From the NCBI GenBank assembly GCA_010279815.1, contig QEOQ01000191.1, forward strand, positions 40,730 through 104,729: 64,000 nucleotides of DNA. Direction: 5' to 3'. The notes beneath the pieces were generated by a model. It was given only the letters and a program-made list of their open reading frames with translations. It did no database searches and was not told the origin of the DNA. Positions 33,931 to 44,860 of this stretch are shown here, piece after piece; the first letter of the stretch is position 1; each line of letters starts with the position of its first letter. Source of the stretch: Brachionus plicatilis. Lineage: Eukaryota; Rotifera; Eurotatoria; Ploima; Brachionidae. Both the position numbers and the translations under genes were made by a program.

Positions 33931-34860
33931 TTTCGAAAAAAATTTAAATGAATTTTTTTAAATAAAAATTTTAGCTCTAAAGATTTTTAACATTCAAGTT
34001 AGATACTGCAAACTTAAATGCGGCTAAATTTGTACCGAAACTCACCCCATATTAAAATTAATTAGATTAAAAAAAAGAATCTATTCGACTAATTTTAATA
34101 TTTTTTAATTTTGAGATTAATCAATTAATTTCTGATTTGTCTACTAACGAATGTATTATTTATTTATATGTGATTAGAGGAAACAGACAATAATCTAATA
34201 ATTAATAAACTATAATACCAAGTTAATTTCTTTTTCTGTAGATTTAAATTAAATTAATTTAATACAAAAACAGCTGTTATTTTTACTATAATAGGCAATC
34301 ATTTTATTAAAAAAAATGACACATTTTTATCTTAAAAAAATTTTTAACGAATAATTAAAAATTTAAAAACTGCTATTAAATAAAACAGAAAAAATGCTAG
34401 AAATATACTTTGGCAACGAAATTGTGGATAAACAAATTTTTTTTTAAAATTAGAAAATCGAAGTAAAAACTAAAAATAGACTGTTAGATAAAATTCTATA
34501 AATGAATTATATTTTGATAAGCTAATTGTTTTAGTTAAGATAAGAGAATGTGGATCAGAGCAGCTTGATTTTTATAATCCAGTTTACATTTTAATTTTGG
34601 CATTTTGAAGTTCATGATCAAAATTTTATTAATTAAAATCTCAATAAAAATGTTGAAATAAGCTTTTTTTTAATTAAACATTAGATATTTAATATTTTAA
34701 TTTTAAAAAAAATCATTTTTTTTTCAAATTGATATTTAATTGATTTTTCTAAAAAGTTTAAATAAAAATCAAAAATCCACACTGAGTTATCCAAATTATG
34801 GACGAAACGAACATTTTAAATTATAATAAATCTCAAAATCTTTCTAAGAATTTAACAAAT
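33931..34860. other. AT-rich, no gene seen
   Basis: No coding or repeat signal, except a TTTGGCATTTTGAAGTTCAT string near 34597-34616 that resembles the end of the MITE at 52557. Confidence 0.4.
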
Positions 34861-34865
34861 AATTT

Positions 34866-35015
34866 AAGTTAATGATACTGGTCTGTAGTTTTTTTCATCC
34901 AGTCTTGATAAGGCAGCGTAAAATTTGCCATTTTCCAACTGCCAGATAATTTGCCTTCTGTCAAAGATCTTTTGAAATTTGAGTAAAAATATTATGGGTT
35001 TCTCGAGGGACTTTA
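34866..35015 (-). pseudogene. LINE reverse transcriptase relic
   Basis: On the minus strand a short frame reads KRSLTEGKLSGSWKMANFTL then NYRPVSL, the start of a LINE reverse transcriptase domain (pattern SL..G..P..WK.A.I.P......YRPVSL). No other part of the element is nearby; the palindromic element begins 185 bp to the right. Confidence 0.6.
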
Positions 35016-35199
35016 GATTTTTTTAACACTTGAAAGGCAACGGGTTTTTAAGATCTTTTTTTTTTAACTTTTGGAAAAAAATTAAAACTTGGAATTTTTT
35101 TATTCTTCAATCTGAATTTCTTTACTATTTTGAAAATAAAATTTAATGAATAATTACAAAAAAATAATATTAATAAAAATAAATTTTAAAAAAAATTAA

Positions 35200-36607
35200 T
35201 AAATCACATACCATCTTGTAGAGCAAAAAATTCTCTAGTAGAAAATTTCTCTAGCCTCGAGATTTTTTAAAAAAAAGTCGAAATTTTACCCATTTTTTTG
35301 TTTTTTTTTTGTAACGGGTGGCCAAAAATGGTTGTCTTAAAATTCATTAAGAAAAAAATGGTGAACGGACAATGATATAATAGTGAAATTTTGAGGGTTT
35401 ACAGCTTTTTTTCTCTAGTTTATGAAATTGATATTTTTATAAAACTTTCTTTTAAAAATTAGTCCACTCTGGCCTACTAATTGACCCCTACCTGCGACCT
35501 AGGTTGTCCTCATTAATTACCGTATATAAGTTGCGAGTATTATATATCATTTTGTAGAGAATTTTTTTATGATTAAAATGAGCTATAGATTGTTTTATTC
35601 CGTCTAGTTTTCGAGAAGATACAATCAAATAACACCAAAAAATGACCATTGTTCTAAAATGTAAAAAACTTGGGTGTTTAATGTTTTTATCGAATAACTT
35701 TTGATTTATTTAAGGTATTATCTAAAAATTTTTTAACACATATATAATTGAATTTAAGCAGTTAAATGAATAACTTTATAAAGTAAAATTTTCTATAGTA
35801 TTTTTTATTATTTTTTAATTTTTAGGGCTATATATCATTAAGTTGAAAATTTTCGAGAAAACAAGGGGAAGTTACTGAATAAAATACCTGATTTAAAAGC
35901 TTAATTCAGTTATTCCGTTATCCGTTATTCAGTAACTTCCCCTTGTTTTCTCGAAAATTTTCAACTTAATGATATATAGCCCTAAAAATTAAAAAATAAT
36001 AAAAAATACTATAGAAAATTTTACTTTATAAAGTTATTCATTTAACTGCTTAAATTCAATTATATATGTGTTAAAAAATTTTTAGATAATACCTTAAATA
36101 AATCAAAAGTTATTCGATAAAAACATTAAACACCCAAGTTTTTTACATTTTAGAACAATGGTCATTTTTTGGTGTTATTTGATTGTATCTTCTCGAAAAC
36201 TAGACGGAATAAAACAATCTATAGCTCATTTTAATCATAAAAAAATTCTCTACAAAATGATATATAATACTCGCAACTTATATACGGTAATTAATGAGGA
36301 CAACCTAGGTCGCAGGTAGGGGTCAATTAGTAGGCCAGAGTGGACTAATTTTTAAAAGAAAGTTTTATAAAAATATCAATTTCATAAACTAGAGAAAAAA
36401 AGCTGTAAACCCTCAAAATTTCACTATTATATCATTGTCCGTTCACCATTTTTTTCTTAATGAATTTTAAGACAACCATTTTTGGCCACCCGTTACAAAA
36501 AAAAAACAAAAAAATGGGTAAAATTTCGACTTTTTTTGAAAAAATCTCGAGGCTAGAGAAATTTTCTACTAGAGAATTTTTTGCTCTACAAGATGGTATG
36601 TGATTTA
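35200..36607. mobile_element. 1.4-kb near-perfect palindromic element
   Basis: The arms 35200-35882 and 35925-36607 are reverse complements with no net length difference and only scattered mismatches (for example A/C near 35272), around a 42-bp loop. TAA flanks both outer ends (35197-35199 and 36608-36610), a possible 3-bp duplication as in PIF/Harbinger elements. No supported coding frame is present; the 70-codon frame at 36432-36644 is within the arm. A transcript would form a dsRNA hairpin of nearly 700 bp. Confidence 0.85.
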
Positions 36608-36610
36608 TAA

Positions 36611-36998
36611 TGCTTTTGTATATCTTTGCCGAAGATATTCTCATCGGACCGAAGCATACTTTAGACCATTAAAAAACTCTTTGACCCCTTTAGCGGAAAA
36701 ATTTTTTTTTCAACCCTCCCTAAAAATTTGCATGACTGATAAGCGTCTAATTTTTTAATACTAATCTCAAATATATTAGATAATATATTAATAGATATTT
36801 TTTTAATAATAAAAGATGATTAAGTTTTAAATAGAAGATATTAAATCTTTTAATATAGTTAATTAAAATAACAAAAAAAATACCTTGAAAAATACAAAAA
36901 AAGTAATTAACACTTATTTTCTTAATCTTTTTGATTGTTACTCGCTATCATTGTTAGTTTTAATGAGTCACAGTAATATGATATTTTGCCGTTCCAGG
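36611..36998. other. no gene seen
   Basis: AT-rich spacer between the palindrome and the pogo-type element. Confidence 0.4.
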
Positions 36999-37253
36999 TA
37001 CAGTCAATCCTCGGTATAACGAACTACTTGGGCGGAAAATTCGGTATTCGTTATATCGAAATTCCCATATAAAATGATAGGGACCAAAAAATTTTTAAAC
37101 CAAATTTTATTGATAAATAAATCTAAGATAAAAAATGCGAAATAAAACAAATAGTTAATTTTTTTGAAAAAAATCGGTTACAGATGGTTGCTTGGTAAAG
37201 CTACTTTCAATTATTAAATTTTCAATATTAAATAAAAAATTAATTATATTAGA

Positions 37254-37390
37254 ATAGTAGAAGCATTAACGTTGTATTCTTTGGCCAACTTTGAAGTGGT
37301 TATTTTTTGCTCAGTATGCTTTTTTATAATATCTATCTTGACTTCAAGAGATATACATTTTCTCTTTTTGCAAACTTGTTTTTCATTCAT
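37254..37390 (-). pseudogene. pogo/CENP-B-type helix-turn-helix fragment
   Basis: From ATG at 37390 the minus strand reads MNEKQVCKKRKCISLEVKID, then KLAKEYNVNASTI, the psq/CENPB-N helix-turn-helix pattern that binds the element's ends. The catalytic part is missing. Confidence 0.7.
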
Positions 37391-37469
37391 TTTTATCAAT
37401 TAGAAATTTTAGATAAACAATAATTAGTAATTGTCAAGTATTTATTTACAATTTTTTATTATCAAGGTC

Positions 37470-37653
37470 ATAGTGAGTGAATCGAGCGAAATTTTAGAAA
37501 TCAATATAAAATTTTATTGGTTAAAAATATGAAAAAATATTGCAATTTTGGAGTGAAAGATTGAATAATCTATTATAATTTTATTTATATCCAATTAAAA
37601 AAAAAGTAAAACGAAAATAAAATTCCGCTCAATTTACATTGAATTCACTCAAG
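37470..37653. mobile_element. short MITE, second copy, nested in pogo
   Basis: Same inverted ends as 12465-12648 (AGTGAGTGAATC, GAATTCACTCAAG) and the same core TTGCAATTTTGGAGTGAAAG. It is inserted within the pogo-type element. Confidence 0.7.
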
Positions 37654-37939
37654 ATGTGTTAAATAACGAATGTCATTTTTTTAAAATTCGTTATATAAAG
37701 GTTTTTTTCTTAAGAAAAGTATTACTCGTTTTTTTTTCTTAGTTCGTTATATCGGGATTTCGTTATAAAGAGGTTCGTTGTATCAAAGAAAATTAGCAAT
37801 CTTTTTCCTTTATAAAAAATCGGTTCCTGGATTCATATTCGTAATATAGAGGAGTTCGTTATATGGGGGTTCGTTATACGGAGGATCGACTGTAGCTATC
37901 TTACCGGCCTCCTAAATAAGAACCCTTAAAAGCGACGTT

Positions 37940-38030
37940 TAAAGAAAAAAAATTAAAGTCAAAGTTTTGATTTGAGTTTGACTTCATGACTTTGACTTTT
38001 GACCAACTCAGTCTAAGTGAGAGATATGTT
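37940..38030. repeat. AAGTC/GACTT-rich repeat fragment
   Basis: AAAGTCAAAG...CATGACTTTGACTTTTGACC resembles the repeats at 42030-42150; such motifs are common in the sub-terminal DNA of hAT elements. Confidence 0.35.
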
Positions 38031-38204
38031 GGAGCAGGGCTGAGTCATTCTGTTACATTGGTTGTCAGACTTGTAGAAGAAAATGGAGAAAGTTTAGAAT
38101 CAAGACATATCGATATACTCTGAAATCACTTAATTTTTTTTTAACTTTTTTTAACTTTTTTCATTCAGTTTTGATTTGTTTTTAATCTTAAAGACACACA
38201 TAAT

Positions 38205-38490
38205 TAAATAATAATAATAATAATGATTATAATAATAATAATAAGAATAAGCTACAGCAAGCAAGCTTGCGGAGATGACCTACTAGGAGGACATCAATGG
38301 TAGCCGAAATTGCGCAGAAAAGATGGAAAATAACAGACAAATACATTATTTTTTTTTTAGTTCAGTAAGAGTCATTGTTTAATTTAATCTAAGAAAGTAT
38401 TGTGTGGAATTAAGTAAGTATTATGTACAAGAATTTTACAAGGAAAAAATATGCAAGAATACAAAAATAGAATTACACTACAAATAGATT
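38205..38490 (-). repeat. 5'-truncated LINE 3' end, copy 2
   Basis: On the minus strand it has TACCATTGATGTCCTCCTAG and TAGGTCATCTCCGCAAGCTT, then GCTGTAGCTTATTC and an (ATT)n tail (38209-38245). It is the same tail as in the LINE just to its right and in the same orientation. Confidence 0.65.
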
Positions 38491-38693
38491 AATAATAATA
38501 ATATATATAAGCTACAGCAAGACTAGCTTGCGGATATGGCCTACTAGGAGGCCACCTATGGTAGCTCCTTGCACATAACACATAGAAAAGTACTGAAAAA
38601 AGAAATCCTGTTTAAATTTTTAGGTCAAAATAAAGTTTACATTACAGATAGAAAAAGCTGTAAAAGAAAGATTATAAAAATAAGTGTTCATGA

Positions 38694-39131
38694 TTAAGAA
38701 AGTTGACTAGACCGGAAGGAATCGTATCCGTTCTTGAACTTCTTGACCGAGTCGGCGTCTGTGACTGTAGCTGGCAGGGTGTTCCACTCGTTGACTATCC
38801 TGTTGGTAAATGTATTTGCCCGTTGTAGACATTTGGTGGAGGCCTGGCCGGACAGTCTTCTTGCATGACCTCTGATACCACTGGCGGGTTCGGGTTGGGA
38901 TAGTGAACTTGCGGGAACCGTAGGGTACACCCAGCCCACTTCGTTGATGCCTTTGGTGAGTTTGAACATCTGGATCAGGTCTCCACGAACACGGCGCTCA
39001 TGAAGGGGAGTAAGACTAAGGACGGCAAGACGATCTTCGTAGCGCCAGTTTCTAATGCGGGGCACTAGTTTGGTGGCCCTTCTCTGCACCTGCTCGAGCA
39101 TCTTTGCGTCTTTCTTGTTAGGGGGGGGACC
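38694..39131 (-). pseudogene. LINE RT C-terminal part after frameshift
   Basis: The frame continues the RT below: KMLEQVQRRATKLVPRIRNW then YEDRLAVLSLTPLHERRVRG and DLIQMFKLTKG, ending NGYDSFRSSQLS. It differs from the RT frame by a shift within a run of eight G/C (39120-39127). The homologous blocks in the LINE at 29555-29956 confirm the order. Confidence 0.85.
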
Positions 39132-40105
39132 AGACAACAGCGGCATATTCCAGGTGGGGTCTTACGTAGGTTACGTAGTAATAGAGGGTCCTGCATGTAT
39201 CTATGGCCCAATATCTAAATGACCTTTTCAACTGGCCGAGAATTCCTGTAGCTCTGTTCACTTGATTTTTAATATGAATGGAAAATTTCAAGTTACGTGA
39301 AAACGTGACTCCCAGATCCTTTTCTGTGTCGACGAAAGCTAGTGCGCTCCTGGACTCGTCATCTCCCATCAGTAGTTCGATTTGGGCGTAGATGTTCTTG
39401 CCGGACCTGCTGAATTCCATCGCCTTGCATTTGCTCACGTTGAAGAGCATACGCCACGTGTTTGACCACTCGGAGAGTGCGTCGAGGTCATGTTGAAGTG
39501 TGGATAGGTCACTGGTGCTGCGTATTGTGGCAATAAGTTTACTGTCATCGGCAAATAGTTTGACAAGGTTGCTGACCGCCGCTGGCATGTCGTTGATGAA
39601 GATGACGAACAAGAGCGGACCTAGGACGCTACCTTGAGGGACCCCACTAGACACATCAGTCCAGTCAGCAGAGTGCTGACCCATCACTACCGGCTGCTGC
39701 CTCCTTGACAAGAAGTCGCTGATCCAATCGACAATGCCTGGACAGAACCCGTAGGCGACCAGTTTGTCTCTTAAAGACGCGTGACAAACTCTGTCAAAGG
39801 CCTTTGCAAAGTCGAGGAAGACCACTAGGACGTGGAATCCCCTATCGATGCCATCGCTTATGCGGTCCACCGTCTCCAGTAAATTAGTGACTACTGACTT
39901 CCTAAAGACGAACCCGTGTTGTTCCGGAACGATCACTTTGTTGCTGTAGAGGTGATCCATCATGACGTCTCTTACCATGCGTTCCATCAACTTGCAGGGG
40001 ATTGACGTCAAGGAGATAGGTCTGTAGTTACCAGGGGCACTCCTGCTCCCTTTCTTGAAGATGGGGCTGATTCGAGCTAGTCTCCAAGCGTCATTTTTTC
40101 TTTTT
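39118..40105 (-). pseudogene. LINE reverse transcriptase
   Basis: Copies LINE RNA into DNA at the target. The frame begins inside the RT (RISPIFKKGSRSAPGNYRPI) at the truncation point near 40100. Then come EQHGFVFRKS, FLDFAKAFDRV (catalytic Asp), SSGVPQGSVLGPLLFVIFIN, LFADDSK (the catalytic Asp pair, Y replaced by F) and YVRPHLEYAAVVWSP. It is open to 39118, where a frameshift in a C run joins the next frame. Confidence 0.9.
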
Positions 40106-40577
40106 TCAGTTTGTCAATTTTTACAAAAATATTTTAAAAATGAAATGTGATGATATATTTAAAAAAAAATTTCAATTCTAATTTTTTTTGAACAATTTCC
40201 AAAATTTCATGTCAAAAAACAAAAATTTTATGATGATCGTTTTTTTAAATAAAAATTTTTAACATTTTAAATTGTTTTTATCCAATTTATAATCACGTAT
40301 GTTAAAATCTATTTGAATTAATCTTGAGTTTAAATAATAACTTTTAAATAAGAATAAGCAAAATTATCTCTGAAATTTCTTTTTTTTTTGATGTGTGTAA
40401 TCATAGTTTTTTTATCAAATTCGTCATTTCTAAAACATTTAAAACTATTTACTTAAGTATTATTTCAATGTAGATATTTTTCTAGGAAAATTCGAAATTT
40501 TACATCATAAATTAGTATAAATAAAAAGAAAAAAAGAAAATATATTTTAAAAAGAAAATAAGAATTTAAAGATTAAA
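40106..40577. other. upstream region of the dehydrogenase
   Basis: AT-rich spacer; no promoter element can be called with confidence. Confidence 0.4.
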
Positions 40578-41561
40578 ATGAGTGAGAAAAAATTCGACAA
40601 AAATTCGACAGCATTTGAAGTAATTGAAGGCCACGATTTAACCGGATATGAAATTATAGTCACAGGGGCATCGTCGGGCATAGGAGTTGAGACAGCAAGA
40701 GCTTTCTCAAAAGCTGGAGCTAGAGTAGTTTTAGCTGCACGAAACATGCAGCTATTAGAAACAGTTGCCGATGAAATTAGAAAAACAACTAGTAATGATA
40801 AAATTGAAATTGAGAAATTAGAATTAGACTCTTTAAAAAGTGTTAATGAATTTGTTCAGAGATATCTAAGCAAAAATAGACCTCTGCATATATTGGTCAA
40901 CAATGCAGGAGTAATGGCAAGTCCATTTGAATTAACAAAAGACGGCTTTGAGCTTCAATTTGGTACCAATCATCTAGGACATTTTGCTTTGACCCTTGGT
41001 CTTATACCAGCTTTGAAAAAAGGATCAAGTTCAAGTGGTAAAAAATCAAGAGTTATTTCGCTTTCATCTCTAGCTCACGTCATATCAGACATAGATTTAG
41101 ATGATCCAAATTTTAAAAATCGTTCATACGATCCTTGGGTGTCCTATGGTCAATCAAAAACTGCCAATATCTTATTTTCAGTGGCTTTGACAAAGTTGTA
41201 TTCAAATGAAGGAATTATATCGCATTCGGTGATGCCTGGTGGTATTTACACTCCATTACAAAGACACATGTCAGAAGAAGATAAGGTGAGATTGGGCGTC
41301 ACAGATTCAGAGGGAAATGTTAATCCTAACTTTAAAACAGTTGAACAAGGTGCGAGTACAAGTGTATGGGCAGCTGTCGCATCTGAATTGGAAGATAAAG
41401 GTGGATACTATTTGGAAAACTGTCAAATAGCTGAGCTAAAGGCATCTCGTGAAGAAGTCATGGTAACTCGAACTGGTCTTTTAAAGTATGCAATTAATCA
41501 AGAAAAGGCTTTGAGATTGTGGAATATGTCCCTTAAATGGATAAAAAATTATACTAAATAA
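40578..41561 (+). CDS. short-chain dehydrogenase/reductase (RDH/WWOX-like)
   Basis: This is a classical SDR oxidoreductase using NAD(P)(H); nearest by eye are retinol dehydrogenase-like and WWOX SDR domains, but the substrate cannot be told. In the single-exon 327-aa protein: the nucleotide-binding TGASSGIG (29-36), RN after VVLAA (54-56), LVNNAG (106-111), the structural N131, the Ser region SLSSLAH (161-167) and the active-site Y190xxxK194. MPGGI stands where family members have HPG. There is no signal peptide or clear membrane anchor. The start is the first ATG in a good A-rich context. AATAAA at 41610-41615 may end the transcript. Confidence 0.9.
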   Translation: MSEKKFDKNSTAFEVIEGHDLTGYEIIVTGASSGIGVETARAFSKAGARVVLAARNMQLLETVADEIRKTTSNDKIEIEKLELDSLKSVNEFVQRYLSKNRPLHILVNNAGVMASPFELTKDGFELQFGTNHLGHFALTLGLIPALKKGSSSSGKKSRVISLSSLAHVISDIDLDDPNFKNRSYDPWVSYGQSKTANILFSVALTKLYSNEGIISHSVMPGGIYTPLQRHMSEEDKVRLGVTDSEGNVNPNFKTVEQGASTSVWAAVASELEDKGGYYLENCQIAELKASREEVMVTRTGLLKYAINQEKALRLWNMSLKWIKNYTK

Positions 41562-41908
41562 ATTCATCGTGAAGCTTTGGCTTTATGTCTATTTGATGGA
41601 ATTTTTCAATAAATATTTTTTCTTAAAGATTAATTAATCTACCAAAAAAAAATTGTCGAAAAATTATACAGAAAAACTAAATGTAAAAAATTTACTACTG
41701 CACTTGTTCTTCGATTGATGAAGTTCTTTAGCATTGAATAAGTTTATTTATTTGGCTCCATGCGTGTTCATGTTTGTTTTTTTTTTTCTGGTAATGAAAT
41801 TTTTTAGAAAGTCAAAATGGTTTAAGCTTATTTGTCAAGTTTTTAAGCTCCTTTAGATTAAAAACTAAAAATAACTAATCAACTGATAGCCAACAAACTT
41901 TTTCATAC

Positions 41909-42150
41909 GTTTATTTCGTAAGACATAAAAATACCAAATTTTGTTTTAGAAATAAATTATAATAAAAATCGATTTTTAATTAAACCAGACTTGTACAAAA
42001 GTCACAATAAAAAGTCTCAAAAATTCATTAAAAAGTCAGTCAAAGTCAAGTCAAAGTCAAGACTTTGACTTTAAAAATTTAAAAAGTACAAGTCTTGACT
42101 TTGACTTGTTGGAAAAAATTTAAAAAGTACAAGTCTTGACTTTGTACTTT
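41909..42150. repeat. AAGTC-rich tandem repeats beside a hAT gene
   Basis: A dispersed motif (TTTATTTCGTAAGACATAAA, 41909-41928) is followed by AAAGTCAAGTC strings and two copies of about 45 bp containing TTTAAAAAGTACAAGTCTTG (42062-42145). hAT elements often have such sub-terminal repeats, and CAGACTTGTACAAAAGTC at 41988-42005 might be an element end. No matching end was found on the far side. Confidence 0.45.
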
Positions 42151-42338
42151 TAAAGTTATTATTAATTTATTTAAAGAAATTAATTATTGATTAAAAAATA
42201 TTATTAAATAAAAAATATTTTCATTTCATATACTTATTTCATTTCATATATTTTTTTAAAAATAAAGTAATTAAGAATTTTAGGAATTTTTTATTTAACT
42301 TAAAGATAACTTTTATTTAAAAAATATTTAGTTTTAAC

Positions 42339-44690
42339 TTAAATCTTTAAAAGATCAAAATTACACCACAAAAGTATTGTATTTTCTAAATTTTTTACTG
42401 TCATTCTTGATCTATGTGGTCTGTTTATATAGCCAGCATATGAAAATGTTCGCTCAATTGGATCTGATGATGCTGGAATTGATAAATATTTTAAAACCAA
42501 AATATATAAATCGGGGAAAATTGATTTGTTTCGTTGCCAAAACGTCATTAAATTAACATCTGGATCATATTCAATATTTAAATACTCATCAATCTGACGT
42601 CTGAAGAATTTTTCATCGTTAGATTGCACACCTTCAGTACTCGGGTTTTTTTTTGCGAAACTAAAAAATTTCTTTCGTTTTAATGGTGATTTTAGGACGC
42701 TTGAATCGGATTCATTGCTGATTGTACTTAAAGGCCGTCTATTTGAACTTGAAGAAGTGTGCTCTCTAGCCTGAGATTCATTAACGTTTAAATTGAAATC
42801 ATCATTGGTTGACGCTACATTTTTCTCTCTAGGTCTCATTTTTGAGAATTCTTCCATGAGTTGGTTTTTTAATTTATTTAAAATTTCTAATTTTTTTACC
42901 TCGTCTATATCGAGACTCAATATCCACTCATTTTTGAAAAATGGGTCTAAAAAGGATGATATATAGGGTGAAAAATCTGTTCCGTTTTCATCTAAAGTAG
43001 ATGGATTTTCGCTATTTACAAATATTGACTTAAACGAAATCTCAATTGAGATTCTAATTCTTGTCTAAAGGCTAAAAGATTCTTGTTTTGAGGTTCATAT
43101 TGTTTGAGGTCATTAATAAGCTGAAACAAACTAGGGACAACAAAGCTTATTGTACAATAGTTTTCACCTTTTAAAATTTAAATCAATTAAAAAAACGATA
43201 TGATTTTAAATATTTATTACCTTGTATCTCATTTGAAACATATTCGAAAGGCTCTAGGATATTCACAATGTCTATTAGTCGTAGATAGTCATTTTGAGTC
43301 AAAGAAAGATTCCAGGATTCAATTTTTTCGAGACCTTCATTCAAATCGTTCAACTTTATTCTACAAATTGATTTCAAACATTCGATTTCACTGTTCCATC
43401 GAACTTTTATTGGTTTGGTGATGGCTTTGTAATTCTTTTCTTCCAAAAAATTTGCAAAAACCTTTTTTTGCCGATATTTTGTAACATTTAGAGAGGAGCT
43501 TCCGAATATTATTAATTTTTTTCAAGCTATTTTTTACCACAAGTTGAATTGAATGAGCGAAACAGCGTGAATGAGTTTTTTCGTTTGGGATAAATTCGCA
43601 AAAAGTTTCAATTATATTTGAATTTTTTTCCTCTTCATCTGAACTTGTTAATTCATCATCATCTTCTTCTGAGGAACTGTAATTATTTTGGCTTGATTCA
43701 ATCTCTTCTAGACTGAATTCATTGTCACCAACTAAATTATAAAAAATTATAAATTTCAATGTTTTGGAATTATTAATTAAATTTAATAAACAAAGGTTCG
43801 AGTTAGTTAAAATTAATTTATGTGTTACCTAAATCATATAGTTTTCCAAATTTTACCATATTAGAGCCATTATCTGTAATAATTTTAACAATTTTTTCTC
43901 TATTTAATCAAGTAAATTAATTTATTTTCTTATTTTTACAGCTAAAATACTTTATATTAAATTGGTCTAGAATTTTATCTAACTCTATTTTAATATTAAA
44001 GCCAGTGCAATCTTTGATATTTTTACATGCAATTACTAACGACTTGAATTTAAATTCGCTATCAATAAAATGAGCAGTCACTCCCAGAAAAGATCTTAAT
44101 CTTCTATCAGACCAAATATCTACTGTTAGCGATATAAATCTTGCACATTCTAAATTTTGCTTCAAAACGGAACATAAGGTTTTGTAAGCTTCTTCTTGAA
44201 GCTTAATTAATGCCGTCCTTGTACATGGTTTCCATTTGTCACAAACCAAAGACATGAAAATTTGAAAACCTAAATTTTAATAATAAGATCAATTTAATTA
44301 TTAACGTTCCAATAATAATCAATAAAATTAGGAGCATAATTAAAAGTTTAAAAAAATCAACTTAATTTTACAAAATAGGAAAAAAATTCTAATTACCATC
44401 ACTTTCTATTAGTCGAAATGGCAAGCTACATCCGATAATTAGATATTTAAATATAAAGAAAGTTATGTTTTCTTGATTTAATTTCTTTTTTTTTTGTCAG
44501 TTTCGCAAACTTCTTTTCTTCTATTGTTTCTGATTGAATTCTTCAAAATACTGTGGAATACATTTTTTCGTGTGTCGTATAAAATTCGATGTATTGGTCT
44601 TTGTGTCAGTTATTTTGATTTTGCAAGTGATACACACGCCAGATCTTGAAACAATGATATTTTCATTGTTTTCTGACCATGCCCGACCAC
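42339..44690 (-). pseudogene. hAT transposase, multi-exon, frameshifted
   Basis: Pieces appear in the normal order on the minus strand. They are a BED finger (CITCKIKITDTKTNTSNFIR then HTKKC, 44570-44660), the catalytic start LTVDIWSDRRLRSFLGVTAH (44255-43917), TDNGSNMVKF (near 43880), CFAHSIQLVVKNSLKK, VRWNSEIECLKSI, and the C-terminal dimerisation block YLSIPASSDPIERTFSYAG ending at 42339. A GT-AG intron joins GATTTAG to TTGGTGAC (about 43830-43730), and another follows the CAAG near 43224. Frame changes lie in an A/T run near 43455-43470 and near 43020. It is recent but probably dead. Confidence 0.85.
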
Positions 44691-44860
44691 TGCACTATTC
44701 TATCATTGTCGATCAAGTCTTCGAATGTAGCAAATCAAGGACCTGCTCTTCCACTCTGCCCTGGCGTCACTTCGCAGAATATCAGGTCTGTCGGGCCCTC
44801 CTCTCCCGCTCTATCTCTTTGCCTTCTTAAAAAGAGATCCCGGCTCCTTACAATGTCCGT
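44690..44860. other. GC-richer block upstream of the hAT gene
   Basis: Contains CACTCTGCCCTGGCGTCACT and GAGATCCCGGCTCCTTACAA and a CRE-like TGACGTCA at 44875-44882 just beyond. It may be the hAT leader or another repeat; nothing certain. Confidence 0.3.

Larger units (their letters stand above)
37001..37892 (-). mobile_element. internally deleted pogo/Tigger-like element
   Basis: Inverted ends CAGTCAATCCTCGGTATAAC and, from the other side, CAGTCGATCCTCCGTATAAC are flanked by TA (36999-37000 and 37893-37894), as for pogo/Tigger. It keeps only the N-terminal DNA-binding part of the transposase and carries a MITE (37470-37653) in its middle. Confidence 0.8.
38491..40105 (-). mobile_element. 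5'-truncated CR1/Jockey-type LINE
   Basis: It comprises a reverse transcriptase frame, a 3' UTR and an (ATT)n/TA tail at 38491-38515. Its 3' hairpin block (GGCCTCCTAGTAGGCC, a self-complementary string) is shared with 28500 and 38260. The 5' part (ORF1, endonuclease) is missing, the usual outcome of incomplete target-primed reverse transcription. Base composition is much GC-richer than the surroundings, suggesting a young insertion. Confidence 0.85.

Noticed and set aside
36432..36644. 70-codon minus ORF at the right end of the palindrome
   Set aside because: No domain, low complexity, and it would be mirrored in the other arm; not supported as a gene.
41988..42005. TIR of the hAT element at CAGACTTGTACAAAAGTC
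   Set aside because: No inverted partner was found between 44.7 and 46.6 kb, so the boundary is not called.
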